Source: Morchella semilibera
Lineage: Eukaryota > Ascomycota > Pezizomycetes > Pezizales > Morchellaceae
Assembly (NCBI GenBank): GCA_009192285.1
Contig: CM018603.1
Coordinates: 664,646 to 728,645 of the forward strand
Direction: 5' to 3'
DNA length: 64,000 nucleotides
The notes under the pieces were generated by a model that saw nothing but the letters and a program-made list of their open reading frames with translations, did not search any database and had not been told where the DNA came from. The translations under genes were made by a program, and so were the position numbers. Below, piece after piece: positions 48,106-58,786 of this stretch. Each line of letters opens with the position of its first letter. Position 1 is the stretch's first letter.

Positions 48106-49320
48106 TGGTCGGGAGTAACCGTATCCTCACCAAATGACCTCCGATCGAGCTGTAACTCAATTATGAGTTAAATGAGGATGGGGGGAGTGATATTCTTAGT
48201 CTCTACTATACGAAAGGAGTCCTCTGGGCACGCGGTGGGCCAATATGGCCGGAAAAGCGGAGTTGCAGAAACGCTAGCAAATGGATACGTTTTGGACCCC
48301 AATAATAACTCCTGGAGTGTCAAAGCGCCGGCATAGCCTCTCGGGATACCGGTCGGTATATGAGGGGACAGCAGTTCAAGTTTGGAGTCAATCGGACCAA
48401 AACTGATAGATCTTTGAGACAAGCAAAGCAAAGAACTTCGGACAGCCTGCCGGGGGCCGCGGAGAAAGCGCGGAGCCTATAGGAAGCAGACTATGGGGGG
48501 TCTTCGGGACTACTACTGGTTGGATTGTGGGAAAGGGGGAGCTGAGGGAACAGGGCTGTGTGGGTGAGTACTTCACGAAGCACCACGACTTGAAGGTCTT
48601 CCGGTACCGGGGAGAGTAATAGAGGGCCCTAGGGGCTAGCACAACCCCCCCCCCCGGAGTGGAAGAAGACTATGCAGTGGGGCAGACGTATTGAGTACAC
48701 CCAGCGACACTGGCTTATGTCTAGAAGAAAGGGAATGATGTATGTCGTCAAGTACCTACCGAAGGGCTTACCGAAGCTCAGCCTACCTCTTAAACAACAA
48801 GTACAAGGAAACGAATCGAAGAAGAGCCCATCACGATACCACTGGAGGGGAAGGTGGAGAAGGGGCATCAGCCCCAGAGTTAATATCCAAAATCTGTCGG
48901 GGTTAAAAGTCATGTATATAGTTAGTAACCCTGGCTTGGCCGCGGAGTTATACCCGCAGGGTAGAAATGGGCTGCCACTTGATCTTCATTCATCATGACC
49001 CATGGGGAAGAAAAAGTCCAATATTATTATCGCGAGATCGATAGGCCAGCGCAAGAGGCTGGTAATGAGACTTCTGAGTTTTTTACCTCTTCCCATTGGG
49101 GAGAGGGTTTTTGCTCTTCGAACTTTAGTATTCTGTGATGATCTACTCTGCCTGATGAATTCCCCTTTTTATCGAGCCATACACTCCTCGGAGACACAGA
49201 CTCGCAGGGCTGCCTCCGGCCACTGGGGTACATGCGCGATACAGACTGAGGAGACTCCTACCAGATGGCCTTAGCCATAGTCCCTGGAAACTCCGAGCTC
49301 TGTGTTGAACTACTCGGTGG
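48106..49320. other. Unassigned segment of distinct composition
   Basis: Rich in GGGG/CCCC clusters (CTGCCGGGGGCCGCGGAG, CCCGCAGGG; a C11 run near 48645) and without similarity to the other repeats here. Open frames up to 108 codons lie in both orientations with no recognisable domain. GC clusters of this kind occur in fungal mitochondrial intergenic DNA, so a nuclear mitochondrial insert is one option, not demonstrated. Confidence 0.35.
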
Positions 49321-49836
49321 TTGGAGGTGACTTCCTTAACAATGATGAATCATGATTTACAACTATTGGTTTTTATCACAGGCCTCGAGTTATTAGAAAT
49401 TCAAAAAGAGGAGGGTCATCCAGATTGCATAGATATTAGAGAAAATTTTGGGCGTCAAGGAATTATGGTTTGGGGCGTCTTTTGTGGTTTGACTCGGTCA
49501 GAACTAGTTTTTGTACCGCCAAATGTGTTTCTAAACTCATTAAGTTACCTAAACTATGTTTTGTAGCCGAATCTTATCCCATTTTAGCATCAGCTTTGTG
49601 AGATTTATAGTTCGATACGGGTAGTTGAAGATAATGCACCTGATCATAGAGGTGTTTGTATCAGGAAAGGAATGGGATAGATAAGATCAACTGGCCACCC
49701 CAATCACCAAATTTAAATTTGATAGAAGCAGTTTGGAGTATTATGGAGTCTGAAATGGGTCAAACATGGGGTAGAATAAAGGACCTACAGTTTATGAAAA
49801 ATGCTCTCAAAATTGTATGGGATAGTATTACAGAGG
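49321..49836 (+). pseudogene. Tc1/mariner-like transposase fragment
   Basis: FGRQGIMVWGVFCGLTRSEL, then after two stops (TAG at 49564-49566 and near 49585) VVEDNAPDHRGVCIR, a frameshift near 49660 and NWPPQSPNLNLIEAVWSIME, the DDE box of Tc1-class enzymes. The end ...DSITE is cut by an LTR-2-like insertion at 49837. The N-terminal DNA-binding half is not seen. Confidence 0.85.
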
Positions 49837-49903
49837 TATCACGGATCGAAGCGAGGGTGAGGGCGGGGTCGAAACTTGCCAAAGTATAACACTAAAGTAA
49901 AGC

Positions 49904-49928
49904 GGGGCGGGGCGGGGCGGGGCGGGGC
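49904..49928 (+). repeat. (GGGGC)5 tandem repeat
   Basis: Five perfect GGGGC units in a row, followed by further GGGGC-like words at 49950-49956. The tract could form a G-quadruplex on the plus strand. Confidence 0.9.
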
Positions 49929-50008
49929 AGAGGAGCGAAGCGGGGCAGAGTAAGATAGATCACGATGAACGAGAACCGAAGCAGAGGCTAGAGTAGGGAA
50001 ATAGGAAT

Positions 50009-50116
50009 CATCAGCAAGATTTTACAGTCTCAGGAGATTACGGGGGTCTCAGGAGACTCAGGAGACTGTCAGGAGACTCAGGAGACTCCAGTCACAAATG
50101 GTAAAGCTTGCTGATT
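50009..50116 (-). mobile_element. Small foldback element, copy B3
   Basis: CATCAGCAAGATTTTACAGTC...CACAAATGGTAAAGCTTGCTGATT, 108 bp, with AT on both sides. It is inverted relative to copies B1 and B2. Confidence 0.75.
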
Positions 50117-50264
50117 ATCCCGAAGTTTGCATTACGTAGTTGACAGGAAAGCTATAGCAAGAGGAGAGTAGGGCAGAGAGTCTGCAAGGGGTCTTTAGCG
50201 GAGATTTGGAGGCGAAGGTACCAGTAGAGGACGCGTTCTACGGTCATGGACTAAGCTAAGCCAA

Positions 50265-50895
50265 TATCACGGCATCTTGGCATCGGTCCCGAGGGTTAGG
50301 TAGTGAAAAGTGCTAATGTGATTAATGAAGGAATGTTAAGCTAGGTGGGGATTTGACAAGGTAGAGGTGTCGTCATTATGTTCTCTGGGATTCTATGGCG
50401 TGATGGATTTGTAATGAAAATAACAGAAATGGTGGGGAAGAATACGAGGTGTGGTTGCGATGGATTTCTATAGGTTTCTATGGGCTGATGAATGAGTCAT
50501 AGTGGACTGGTGGAGGAGAGGTGTTAAATAACGGGTATAGATGTTTTCCTTAGTTCTTTCTTTCTTTTCTCTCTGTCTCGTCTTTCTGTTATTTCGGTAC
50601 ATGATAAGATACTCCTATTCTCAAGCCATAGTTCCTCGTACTTAAAACCTTGTCCTTCTCAGAGGTAAACCATGGCACCTCTCATCGTTCTCGTTGAGGT
50701 CCATCTGGTCCTCACTCTCCCTGCCTTAGGGCCCTTTTGCCTCTGCCTTTGCCTTTGTCTTCGCCTATGCCTATGCTTGTGCCTGCCCGGTAATGTTTCT
50801 GTCTTCGTCAGTATCCTCTTCATGCTGGCTGTGCTTCTCGAGTGCTTCTGTTTTATCATTGTCATCTTCTACTTTGCGTCGGGTTACTCCGTACA
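50265..50895 (+). repeat. Solo LTR-1 with TSD GCCAA
   Basis: 631 bp, TATCACGGCATCTTGGCAT...GGTTACTCCGTACA, flanked by GCCAA at 50260-50264 and 50896-50900. Its first bases read TATCACGG rather than TGTCCCGG. Confidence 0.9.
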
Positions 50896-51194
50896 GCCAA
50901 GGTCATGGATCCTAAAGTTTGTATAGACTAAAAGACAAGAAGGTTGCATAAAGAAGAAAGGAAGGAAAGAGAAATCCTACAAGCGAGGGAGAGAGCTCCC
51001 TATATATAGCCCAGAATCTCTTCGCTGATTCATAACATAGAAACATGTAGAACCCCGAGGAAATTCTTCTATTAGAAATATATCCATAACGTTGACTCAT
51101 AGAAACCCTGTAACAGAAACTCACAGAACACCATAGAAAACCCTGACTAATCCCTCTTCCCGCAAAGTCGCCAAGTGCGCTTTACGCCGTAATA

Positions 51195-51447
51195 ACGAGG
51201 TATGGTTGCAGATAGTTTCTATGAGTTTCTATGGGCTGACTCGGATGTATGGGTCATGCTGGACTGGCAGAGGAGGGTGTTAAATAGTGGGCATACTAGT
51301 AGATGTTTTCCTTAGTTCTTTTCTTTGTACCCATCCGGTCTTTTTGTCCCCGCCAGTATTTTTATTGTCAGTGTGCTGGCTGTGCTCTTCGAGTTCTACT
51401 GCATCATCATTGTCATCTGTCCTGTTGCGCCCGGTTACTCTGTAACA
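51195..51447 (+). repeat. Partial LTR-1 with internal deletion
   Basis: ACGAGGTATGGTTGC...GTTAAATAGTGGGC...TTCTTTTCTTTGTACCC, then a jump to the last third (ATCCGGTCTTTTTGTCC...) and the end GGTTACTCTGTAACA. Confidence 0.7.
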
Positions 51448-51690
51448 ATAGGCATAATACCTATGCCCGCCACCTACGGTCGACTCGGATGTGGCCATCA
51501 AATAGTGATGCTACTGGCTACTTTATTATTACAAAATATGCTAGAAGCACTTTAGTCAATCGTTGTAAAGCCCCTATCCAAAATTATTCGTGATTGATTA
51601 CTAAGACATAAATTTTGGATCCAGAAAGAAAGACAACAACCATTACAGCAAAATCAAAGCGCACAGATAAAGGAGAAACATAATAGAGTT
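51448..51690. other. Short gene-free stretch
   Basis: It begins ATAGGCATAATACC, similar to the bases that follow the solo LTR at 52734 (ATAGGCATGAC). Nothing else recognised. Confidence 0.4.
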
Positions 51691-51733
51691 AGTAAAAAAT
51701 GTTAGTACTTTGTATACCAGCCTTCTGCTTGAA

Positions 51734-52040
51734 TTACTCCCATTCAGGCATAGATTTTGACAATTTCTCAAAAAACTCGCTTGTGATTGTCTCCCATACT
51801 AAAGTCAACACCTCTGCTAGTTTCACTTTAATCTTAGCCAGACCTGCAGGAGTGTCTTTGATGTCTGGATACTAAGCTTGCAATCGTATTTTGAGTTCTG
51901 TCAAGGCCATCTCTATTGGATTTATGTCTGGTGAGTACTTAGGATGCGAGTGAAGGTGATAGCCAAAGTTTTGGAGGTAACGGATGGTGTCTTCAACAGT
52001 ATAGACCTTAGAATTATCTTGCATGAATCAGGTTGGTCTA
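51734..52040 (-). pseudogene. Tc1/mariner-like transposase, C-terminal fragment
   Basis: MQDNSKVYTVEDTIRYL...YHLHSHPKYSPDINPIEMAL...TELKIRLQA*YPDI...SKSMPEWE*. The QDN and SPDxNPIE boxes are the second and third catalytic blocks of Tc1-class enzymes. There is one internal stop (CAG or CAA to TAG/TAA) at LQA*YP and the N-terminal half is absent. It differs in sequence from the other two Tc1-like fragments. Confidence 0.8.
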
Positions 52041-52104
52041 CCAATAGTTTATGTACAATGAATTACTACCAGGGGTAGTAAATATTATAGTGGTAAAATG
52101 TAGG

Positions 52105-52734
52105 TGTCCCGGCGTCTTGGCATCGGTCCCGATGGTTCGGTAGTCGTAGCGCTGTTGCGATGGATGGAGTTAGATTAAGCGAGGCTGAGGTGAGATGAGG
52201 TGGGGATGTTATCAGTAGGTTCTATAAGGTTCGATGGCGTGATGGATTGGTAATAGTAATTGGTGAGATGGTGGGAAGGAATACGAGGTGTAGTTGCGAT
52301 GAATTTCTAGGAGGTTCTATGAACGAATGTGTGAGTCATAGCGGACTGGTGGAGGAGGAGTGTTAAATAGTAGAGATAGATGTTTCTCTTAGTTCTTTCT
52401 TTCGTTTCTCTCTATTTCGTCTTCCTGTTATCTTGGTAAATAGGAATCTACTCCTATTCTTAAGCCATAGCTCCTCGTACCTAAGATTCTGTTCTCTAAA
52501 GAGGAAATCCATAGTACCTCTCATCGTTCCTGTTGAGGTCCATCCGGTCCTCACCTTCTCTGCCTTGCGCCCTTGTGCCTTTGCCCTTGCCTTTACCTTC
52601 GCCGGTGTCTGTGCTTGTACCTGCCCGGTGTTGTTTCTGTCTTCGTCGATCTCCTCGTCGCGTCGACTGTGCTCCTCGAATCCTGCTGCGTCATCATTGT
52701 CATCTTCTACTTTGCATCGGGTTACTCCGTCACA
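52105..52734 (+). repeat. Solo LTR-1, near-perfect TSD
   Basis: 630 bp, TGTCCCGGCGTCTTGGCAT...GGTTACTCCGTCACA. The flanks GTAGG and ATAGG differ by a single G/A. Confidence 0.9.
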
Positions 52735-52835
52735 ATAGGCATGACAATTGAATGATTTGATGATGATAGAATTAAATGTCCCAGACCCACGCTTATTTCG
52801 ATAGAAGTATCTCAATACAATCAACAAGACTCTGC

Positions 52836-52969
52836 CTGTGACGGAGTACCTGAGTGCAACATGATAGATGAAAATGATGATGCTGAAGGACTCAAGGAGT
52901 ACAACCAGCACAACAAGAACACTGACGAGGGCAAGAAGAACACTGGGCGAGCATAAGCATAGGCATCGG
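52836..52969 (-). repeat. Partial LTR-1 (minus), 3' end only
   Basis: TGTGACGGAGTACCTGAGTGC...AGCATAGGCATCGG matches the last 130 bp of the LTR. It is cut off by the 5' end of the LINE. Confidence 0.75.
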
Positions 52970-53226
52970 TGGAGCGCTACAGCTCTTCAGCGAATTTTGA
53001 ACACGCAACCCCACATCTGGAACTGATTTTTAAAAATAACTCAACAACTAACAGAGATATCATCAAACCGACTTCAGATTTTTGCAGAAGTTGCTGTGAA
53101 TTTCCGCTTTTTTTTCTGCTATTTTTTACCCCACCTTGCTGCCCAAGCCAGCCTCAAACAAAAACTCTGCCAAGCCACCCTCACCCACCCCACCAAATTC
53201 CTAGCGCCACAGCCACTAGCCCCAAT

Positions 53227-54796
53227 ATGTCTGAAGGGGTTGAGCAATCCCTGCCAGCCATGCCGTCATCCCCTCCCCCTGCACAGTCAGAAGACAGGGA
53301 TATGGGAGTTAGAGATGACTATAGCATGGCTATGGATAGAAGCGAACCTGAGGACCATATGGAAGATCCTAGCAGTGATCCTCTAGCCTCCAATGGCCAA
53401 CAACACAGAATTATACCAATTAAAAGAGTATTATTTCAATCTAATGAAAATATTTCTGGGAAAAAGACAGGCTCTACCAGGACGTTCTGGTCAGCCTATT
53501 TCGTTTGGATCCTCAAACTACATCAATCAACGACTATGGATTGCGTTCAGACTCTCACATTGCAGAATACTGAAATGAAAGAACAGAATACCGAAATCAG
53601 AGAACAAAATCAACAGCTCATAACTCAGATTCAAGCATTGCAGACTCTTGTTAATTCAGTCCTTGCCGCCACAAACCAAAACAACAATGAAATGAAGAGC
53701 AGATTCGATGCAATGGCTAGATCTATGAAAGCTTCAGCAATACAGAAAAATATACCACAATCATCAGCTCAGAACACCACATCAGGCCCGGCAAACTCCA
53801 AACCTCAACTCAGCAAGAAAGCTCAAGGAAAGCAACCAGTCCATTCGAATGAGCATGTTCAACCCGTTCAGCTACAGGAGAAACAGAAGGATACTTGGGC
53901 AACTGTGACTAGGAAGGGAACTAGGCAACAGGCCCAAATGCTCAAGGCACCACTTCCACCAAAAACTCCCAGTTACTAAAACTATTATTGTGACTAGGTC
54001 AACACCTAAGGATGGGGCACTCAACCTTGTCCAGCTCAGAAACACCATCAACAGGGATCTCACTATAGCCAAAGCAGACCAAGCTATTCAGATAGGCGGA
54101 GCAAGTTGGAATCAGAGAGGGAATCTTATGCTCTTCAGCAAAGGAGCATTCACTGAGACTCAATTCGCTGATTATAAAACGAACATTGAAAAAGCTATGA
54201 AAGAGGTTGATCCCAATGTTGTATCCATCGCGATGCAAGAGACATGGTTCAAGCTTGCGGTACACGGCATCAATCTTGAACACTATCCTGACAACGCTCA
54301 GGGAATGGAGGACCTGAGAAGCGAAATCCACGAACTCAATACCGGAGTCACTCTAGCTACCACACCTAGGTATATGACGCACCCCGAAAAGAGAGTAGGA
54401 AAATCTCACAGCTCAGTTATGATTGCCGTCAGTAACAAGTCATCATACAATGCCATGCTCTCTAGGGGGATCCGAATCTTCGGACAAGTACACAGAGCCA
54501 CTGAGTACTATACATCAAGACCAACAGACCAATGCAAGAACTGTCAGAAATTTGGACACAACTGGCAGAGATGCGCAACCAAGGATAGCCCTGTGTGCTC
54601 TATCTGTGCTGCCGGACATACCAGTCAAAACCATCTCTGCCCTCAATGCAAGGTTCAGAGCAAGAGCTGTCCTCACTTCCCACCAAAATGCGCCAATTGC
54701 GAAGGACAACACCCAGCCTATGATCCTTCATGCCCTGTCAGAAACTCTATCATCCAACGCCTCAACAACGAAGACAATGAACAGGAGATGCTATGA
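53227..54796 (+). pseudogene. LINE ORF1 (zinc-knuckle nucleic-acid-binding protein)
   Basis: Starts ATG (MSEGVEQSLPAMPSSPPP). A glutamine-rich coiled-coil-like stretch (MKEQNTEIREQNQQLITQIQ) is followed by a frame change just before 53980: the reading ends PPKTPSY* but continues one base shifted as PVTKTIIVTRSTPKDG. The rest holds an RRM-like region (AIQIGGASWNQRGNLMLF) and cysteine knuckles CKNCQKFGHNWQRC, CSICAAGHTSQNHLC and CANCEGQHPAYDPSC. It ends at TGA 54794-54796, overlapping the ORF2 start as ATGA. Confidence 0.88.
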
Positions 54797-57700
54797 TGGG
54801 GACACAACCTAATCCTCACAGAGTGCGAATTATTCAACATAATTGCGCAAGATCACAAAACTGCATGATTGGATTGCTGCGCTCAGTCTATGAGACAGCA
54901 GACATAGTTATAATTCAGGAACCTTTTGTTATGCCTGGCATGATTGCAGGTTCCTGGACATCAATATCACACCCCTCCTTCGATAGTATCATTCCCACAT
55001 CAGATCGACCACCAAGAACACTCACCTTCACCATCAAGACACACCTCAACCCCACCTTATCATTCAACCTAAACCAGATATCGTCAATGATCCAGACTTA
55101 CAAGCAATAGAGATATCAACCCCCTCAATACCTGCCCTAACCCTCTTTAACATTTATAACGAAGATCCACCTGGACACAACAATAAACCCTATATGGTGG
55201 AGAGAATATTGGTTAATATTCAACTCTCTGCAAGAACAATCATAGCTGGAGACCTCAACTCGCATCATCCATGGTGGAACTCAGCAAACCGTACACCCAA
55301 ACGCCATGAAAGCATTGGTTCAACTCCTGGAAACTGGAAACTTCACTCTCATCAACGAACCAGACATCCCAACCTACCACTATAGAACTGGCACTGGCAC
55401 CTCAGTTCTAGACTTAGCTTTTGCATCTACAGCGGTCAACACACTACCTGCCAATTGGGCTATTGATGAAGAAGCAGCAACAGGATCAGATCATGAAGTA
55501 ATTCGATTTGATCTTGTATCTGATTCAATTGAATCAGTACCTCCCCCTTCAACTGAACGGTTCAACTGGGATAAAGCAGATTGGGAATCCTTTCAAACAA
55601 CGCTTAGAGATCTCTCCCTGAACTCAGCCTTTCGATGGAATTTCCTTCATTCTCATCCAAATGAACAAAACCTAGAAGCAGGAGCTATCCTACTCCTGGA
55701 ACTCATAACCACAGCAGCTGAACGTAATGTTCCTATCAGGAAATCTTCTCCTCGATCTAAACCATGGTGGAGTGAGGAGATCACAGAACATAGACGACAT
55801 ATGAAAAGTGCTCTAAGGGAATGGAAGTTGGAAAGGTCTCTAATGATGCATCAAAGATTCAGATCGCACAGATCGGAATACTTCAAAAGCATCAGGAGAG
55901 CTAAAGAGTCTCATTGGAACAGCTTCCTTGAGAACGCTCAAGGAAAAGATATATTCACAGCCTTCAGATTCACTAAACCCAGAAAGACGGAACGTACACC
56001 ACCACTCAACAATGTTACAACTGGAGAAACAGCTACCACGTTTGCAGAGAAAGCCAATCTATACAGTGCTGCTCTCTTTCCACTTCCCCCTATCTCACCT
56101 CAAAGGGACATCCAAACGCAGGGGGACAGAATACCATGGAAGGACCTGACAGATGATGAAATCAAGAGGGCGATCATGACTTCCTCTCCCAACAAAGCTC
56201 CAGGGCCAGATGGGATCAACTTCAAATGCATTCAACAAGCATACCTAGTGATACCTCACCATTTCAACTCATTCTATAAAGCAACCATGACCGCTGGCTA
56301 TCACCCACACATTTGGAGAGAAGCCACTGTTGTTGTTATAAAAAAGCCCAATAAACCAGACAATTCGATTCCAAAAGCATATAGGCCAGTCTCCCTGCTT
56401 AATTGCTTAGGCAAGGTACTGGAAAAGATAATGGCTTCAAGACTTGCATATCTAGCAGAGAGATACAATCTACTCCACCACTGGCAGATTGGAGGAAGAC
56501 CAAAGAGATCTGCTGTGGATTCCTGTATGCTGGTAGCAAGCATAGTGGATGAAGCGAAGAGAAAAGGAAAGGTCGTTTCAGCACTGTTTATGGATGTCAA
56601 AGGAGCATTTGATAATGTATCCAAGGACAGACTCATACATACAGCGAAAGAAAAACGCCTGCCCACTCAAATAGTCAGATGGATAGACAATCTCCTAAGC
56701 AACAGGAAAGCTTCGCTAGCCTTTGATGGACAACAAGAACCTATGTCAACAATAGCAATAGGAATTCCACAGGGAAGTCCAACATCACCGATTCTTTTTC
56801 TTCTCTATTTATCACCACTCTTCGATATTCTTCAATGCAAGTTTCCTCACCAGCAAATACCCAGCTATATTGATGATATTGGCATGATAATGGTGGGGAA
56901 AAATGAAAGCTCAAACTGCAGACACTTGGAGAGAATGGCACAGCTAGCTGTCACATGGGGTGAAGCTAATGCTCTGGCATTCGACAACCCCAAAACAGAA
57001 CTACTTCACTTCCACAACAAACGAACTACAAACATTACGGATACAGCCGAGGTCAGAATGCCTGATGGTACTCTGGTTGAGGCCAGCGATACACTGAGAT
57101 GGCTGGGTGTTTGGTTTGATAGGAAGCTATCTTTCAAACATCATGTCAAAACTAAAGCAGCTTCAGCTATGAGGGCATTTGTTGCACTCGCCAGGTTAGG
57201 AAATACAGAAAAAGGGCTGAGCCAGACAGCTCTCAGACAGCTCTATCAGACTTGCGTCACTACAATCAGTGATTTTGGTGCAGAAGTTTGGTGGAACGGA
57301 CAGATAAGATACAAAACACAGCTTCAGAAGATACAAAACAATGCGATGAGAAGGATCACTGGTGCTTTCAGAACAATACCAATATCAGCACTCCAAGCAG
57401 AAACTGCACTACTACCCATAGAGATCCGGCTTGACCTCCAACAACAGAAATATGCTCTACGCATTCTAAGCATGCCGGCCACCTACCCTATTAGCACATG
57501 CAGCCCAGATTCGTTTCCAAGTACACAGGAATCAGGAAGAGAGGAAGAGCCCACAACTACACCATGGCACTCTGCTGGTGCTAGGCCACAGTACCAATCA
57601 AGGCTACACTGGATCCTAAACAAAGTCAGCGATTGGATTTAACCTCAAAGTCTGGTGGAGGAGATAGATACAATTGCCTGTCCCCCATGGCATCAGAACA

Positions 57701-58600
57701 TCATAGACATCCAGATTGATACGACGGACAAAGATACAGCAGCAAAAAACCATAGACAAACAACTCAAGGAAATTACAACAACTTACACCGTTTGGTATT
57801 CTACTCTGATGGATACCTAATGGAAGGAAAAGCTGGGGCTGGAGTCGTTGGCATTAGAGGCAACGAAATAGTGGTGGAGCAATTCTACCACCTTGGAAAA
57901 GAGGTGGAAGTCTTTGATTGCGAACTGTACGCAATAGCTCAAGCTACACAGCTTGCCCGAAAAGAGATCAGAAATTCACCTCACTCCACAAGTGATGTCT
58001 GGATCTATTCAGACAACCAGGCAACGATACGGAGAATGAAAAAACTGGAAGCATTCCCAGGCCAACATTGGGTTCAACTAGCAAGATCAAACCTATTGGA
58101 GCTTGAAGCAGTAAACATCAAAACACATATCCACTGGGTACCAGGACATGTAGAGGTGGATGGCAATGAAGATGCAGACAGGTTGGCAAAAGAGGAGTAT
58201 AGGGTGAAAGGGTCGAACCAGATGCAAGGGTATCAATCACCCACTTGAAGAGGAAAATCAAGGAGCAGTCTATCGCTACTTGGAGAGAGGACTGGAAAAC
58301 TATGAAGAAAGGAAGGAGCTACAGAGGTGCTCCTTCCTCCAAGATGTCTGCACCCCTTCGTCAAAACATACCAAGGAAACTTGCAAGCACAATTACCCAA
58401 ATGCGAACAGGCCATGGATACACCAAATCCTACCTATGCAGAATACCAACAACAAATATTGATACAGTGGAATATAGGTATGGGTACTTCCAAGAAACCC
58501 CAACTCACCTGCTACTTTACGGCAAACAACATCCACTACCAGAACTCAGAAAAGATCTTACCGCCACAAATGCCACTCAACTGGATGACTGCCATGTATA
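54793..58600 (+). pseudogene. LINE ORF2 (endonuclease, RT, RNase H)
   Basis: ATG at 54793. The endonuclease starts RVRIIQHNCARSQNCM...IVIIQEPFV and has GDLNSHHPWWNS, but is spread over three frames by shifts near 55080 and 55317. From 55320 to 57639 the RT is open: AIMTSSPNKAPGPDGINFK, YRPVSLLNCLGKVLEK, LFMDVKGAFDNVSK, IPQGSPTSPILF and the catalytic YIDDIGMIM. A TAA at 57640-57642 precedes RNase H (VFYSDGYLMEGKAGAG, FDCELYAIAQA, YSDNQATIRR, HWVPGHVEVDGNEDADRLA). Another shift near 58230 leads to the C-terminal basic and Cys/His part, where one cysteine reads Tyr (EYRYGYF). Confidence 0.9.
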
Positions 58601-58613
58601 TAGACAAAGGACT

Positions 58614-58750
58614 CATCAGCAAGACTTCATTTGTCTCCTGATGTTTCCTGAGTCTCATGAGACTCAAAAATTATCCAGGAATCTCAGGAGACTCTCAGGA
58701 GACCCGGGAGACTGTTGGGAGACTCCAGTCACAAGTTGAGTTTGCTGATG
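58614..58750 (+). mobile_element. 137-bp foldback element, copy A5
   Basis: CATCAGCAAGACTTC...GAGTTTGCTGATG in the LINE. The sister fragment reads AAAGGACTTCAGGC, so GACT appears on both sides here (AAAGGACT | GACTTCAGGC). Confidence 0.85.
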
Positions 58751-58786
58751 GACTTCAGGCAACCATCGATACATTTCTTCTACCAT

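Larger units (their letters stand above)
49837..51194 (-). repeat. LTR-2-like copy carrying nested insertions
   Basis: Begins TATCACGGATCGAAG and ends ACGCCGTAATA. It contains a (GGGGC)5 run, foldback element B3 and a solo LTR-1 with its TSD. Removing the nested pieces leaves about 610 bp. The flanking bases (AGAGG and ACGAG) do not give a clear duplication, and the right flank is LTR-1 sequence, not transposase. Confidence 0.65.

Noticed and set aside
48040-48170. tRNA-like stretch (TTTAGTGGTC, GGTGAGGATAC on the other strand)
   Set aside because: It has D-arm-like words but no proper B-box or paired acceptor stem; not enough for a tRNA call.
49002-49274. 90-codon frame (MGKKKSNIIIARSIGQRKRL)
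   Set aside because: No recognisable domain; an overlapping open frame on the other strand is equally long, so coding status cannot be decided.
58614-58750. GTCTCCTGA repeats as a CRISPR array
   Set aside because: The words are short, in both orientations and without regular unique spacers, and the unit recurs as a discrete 137-bp insertion in a eukaryotic genome.
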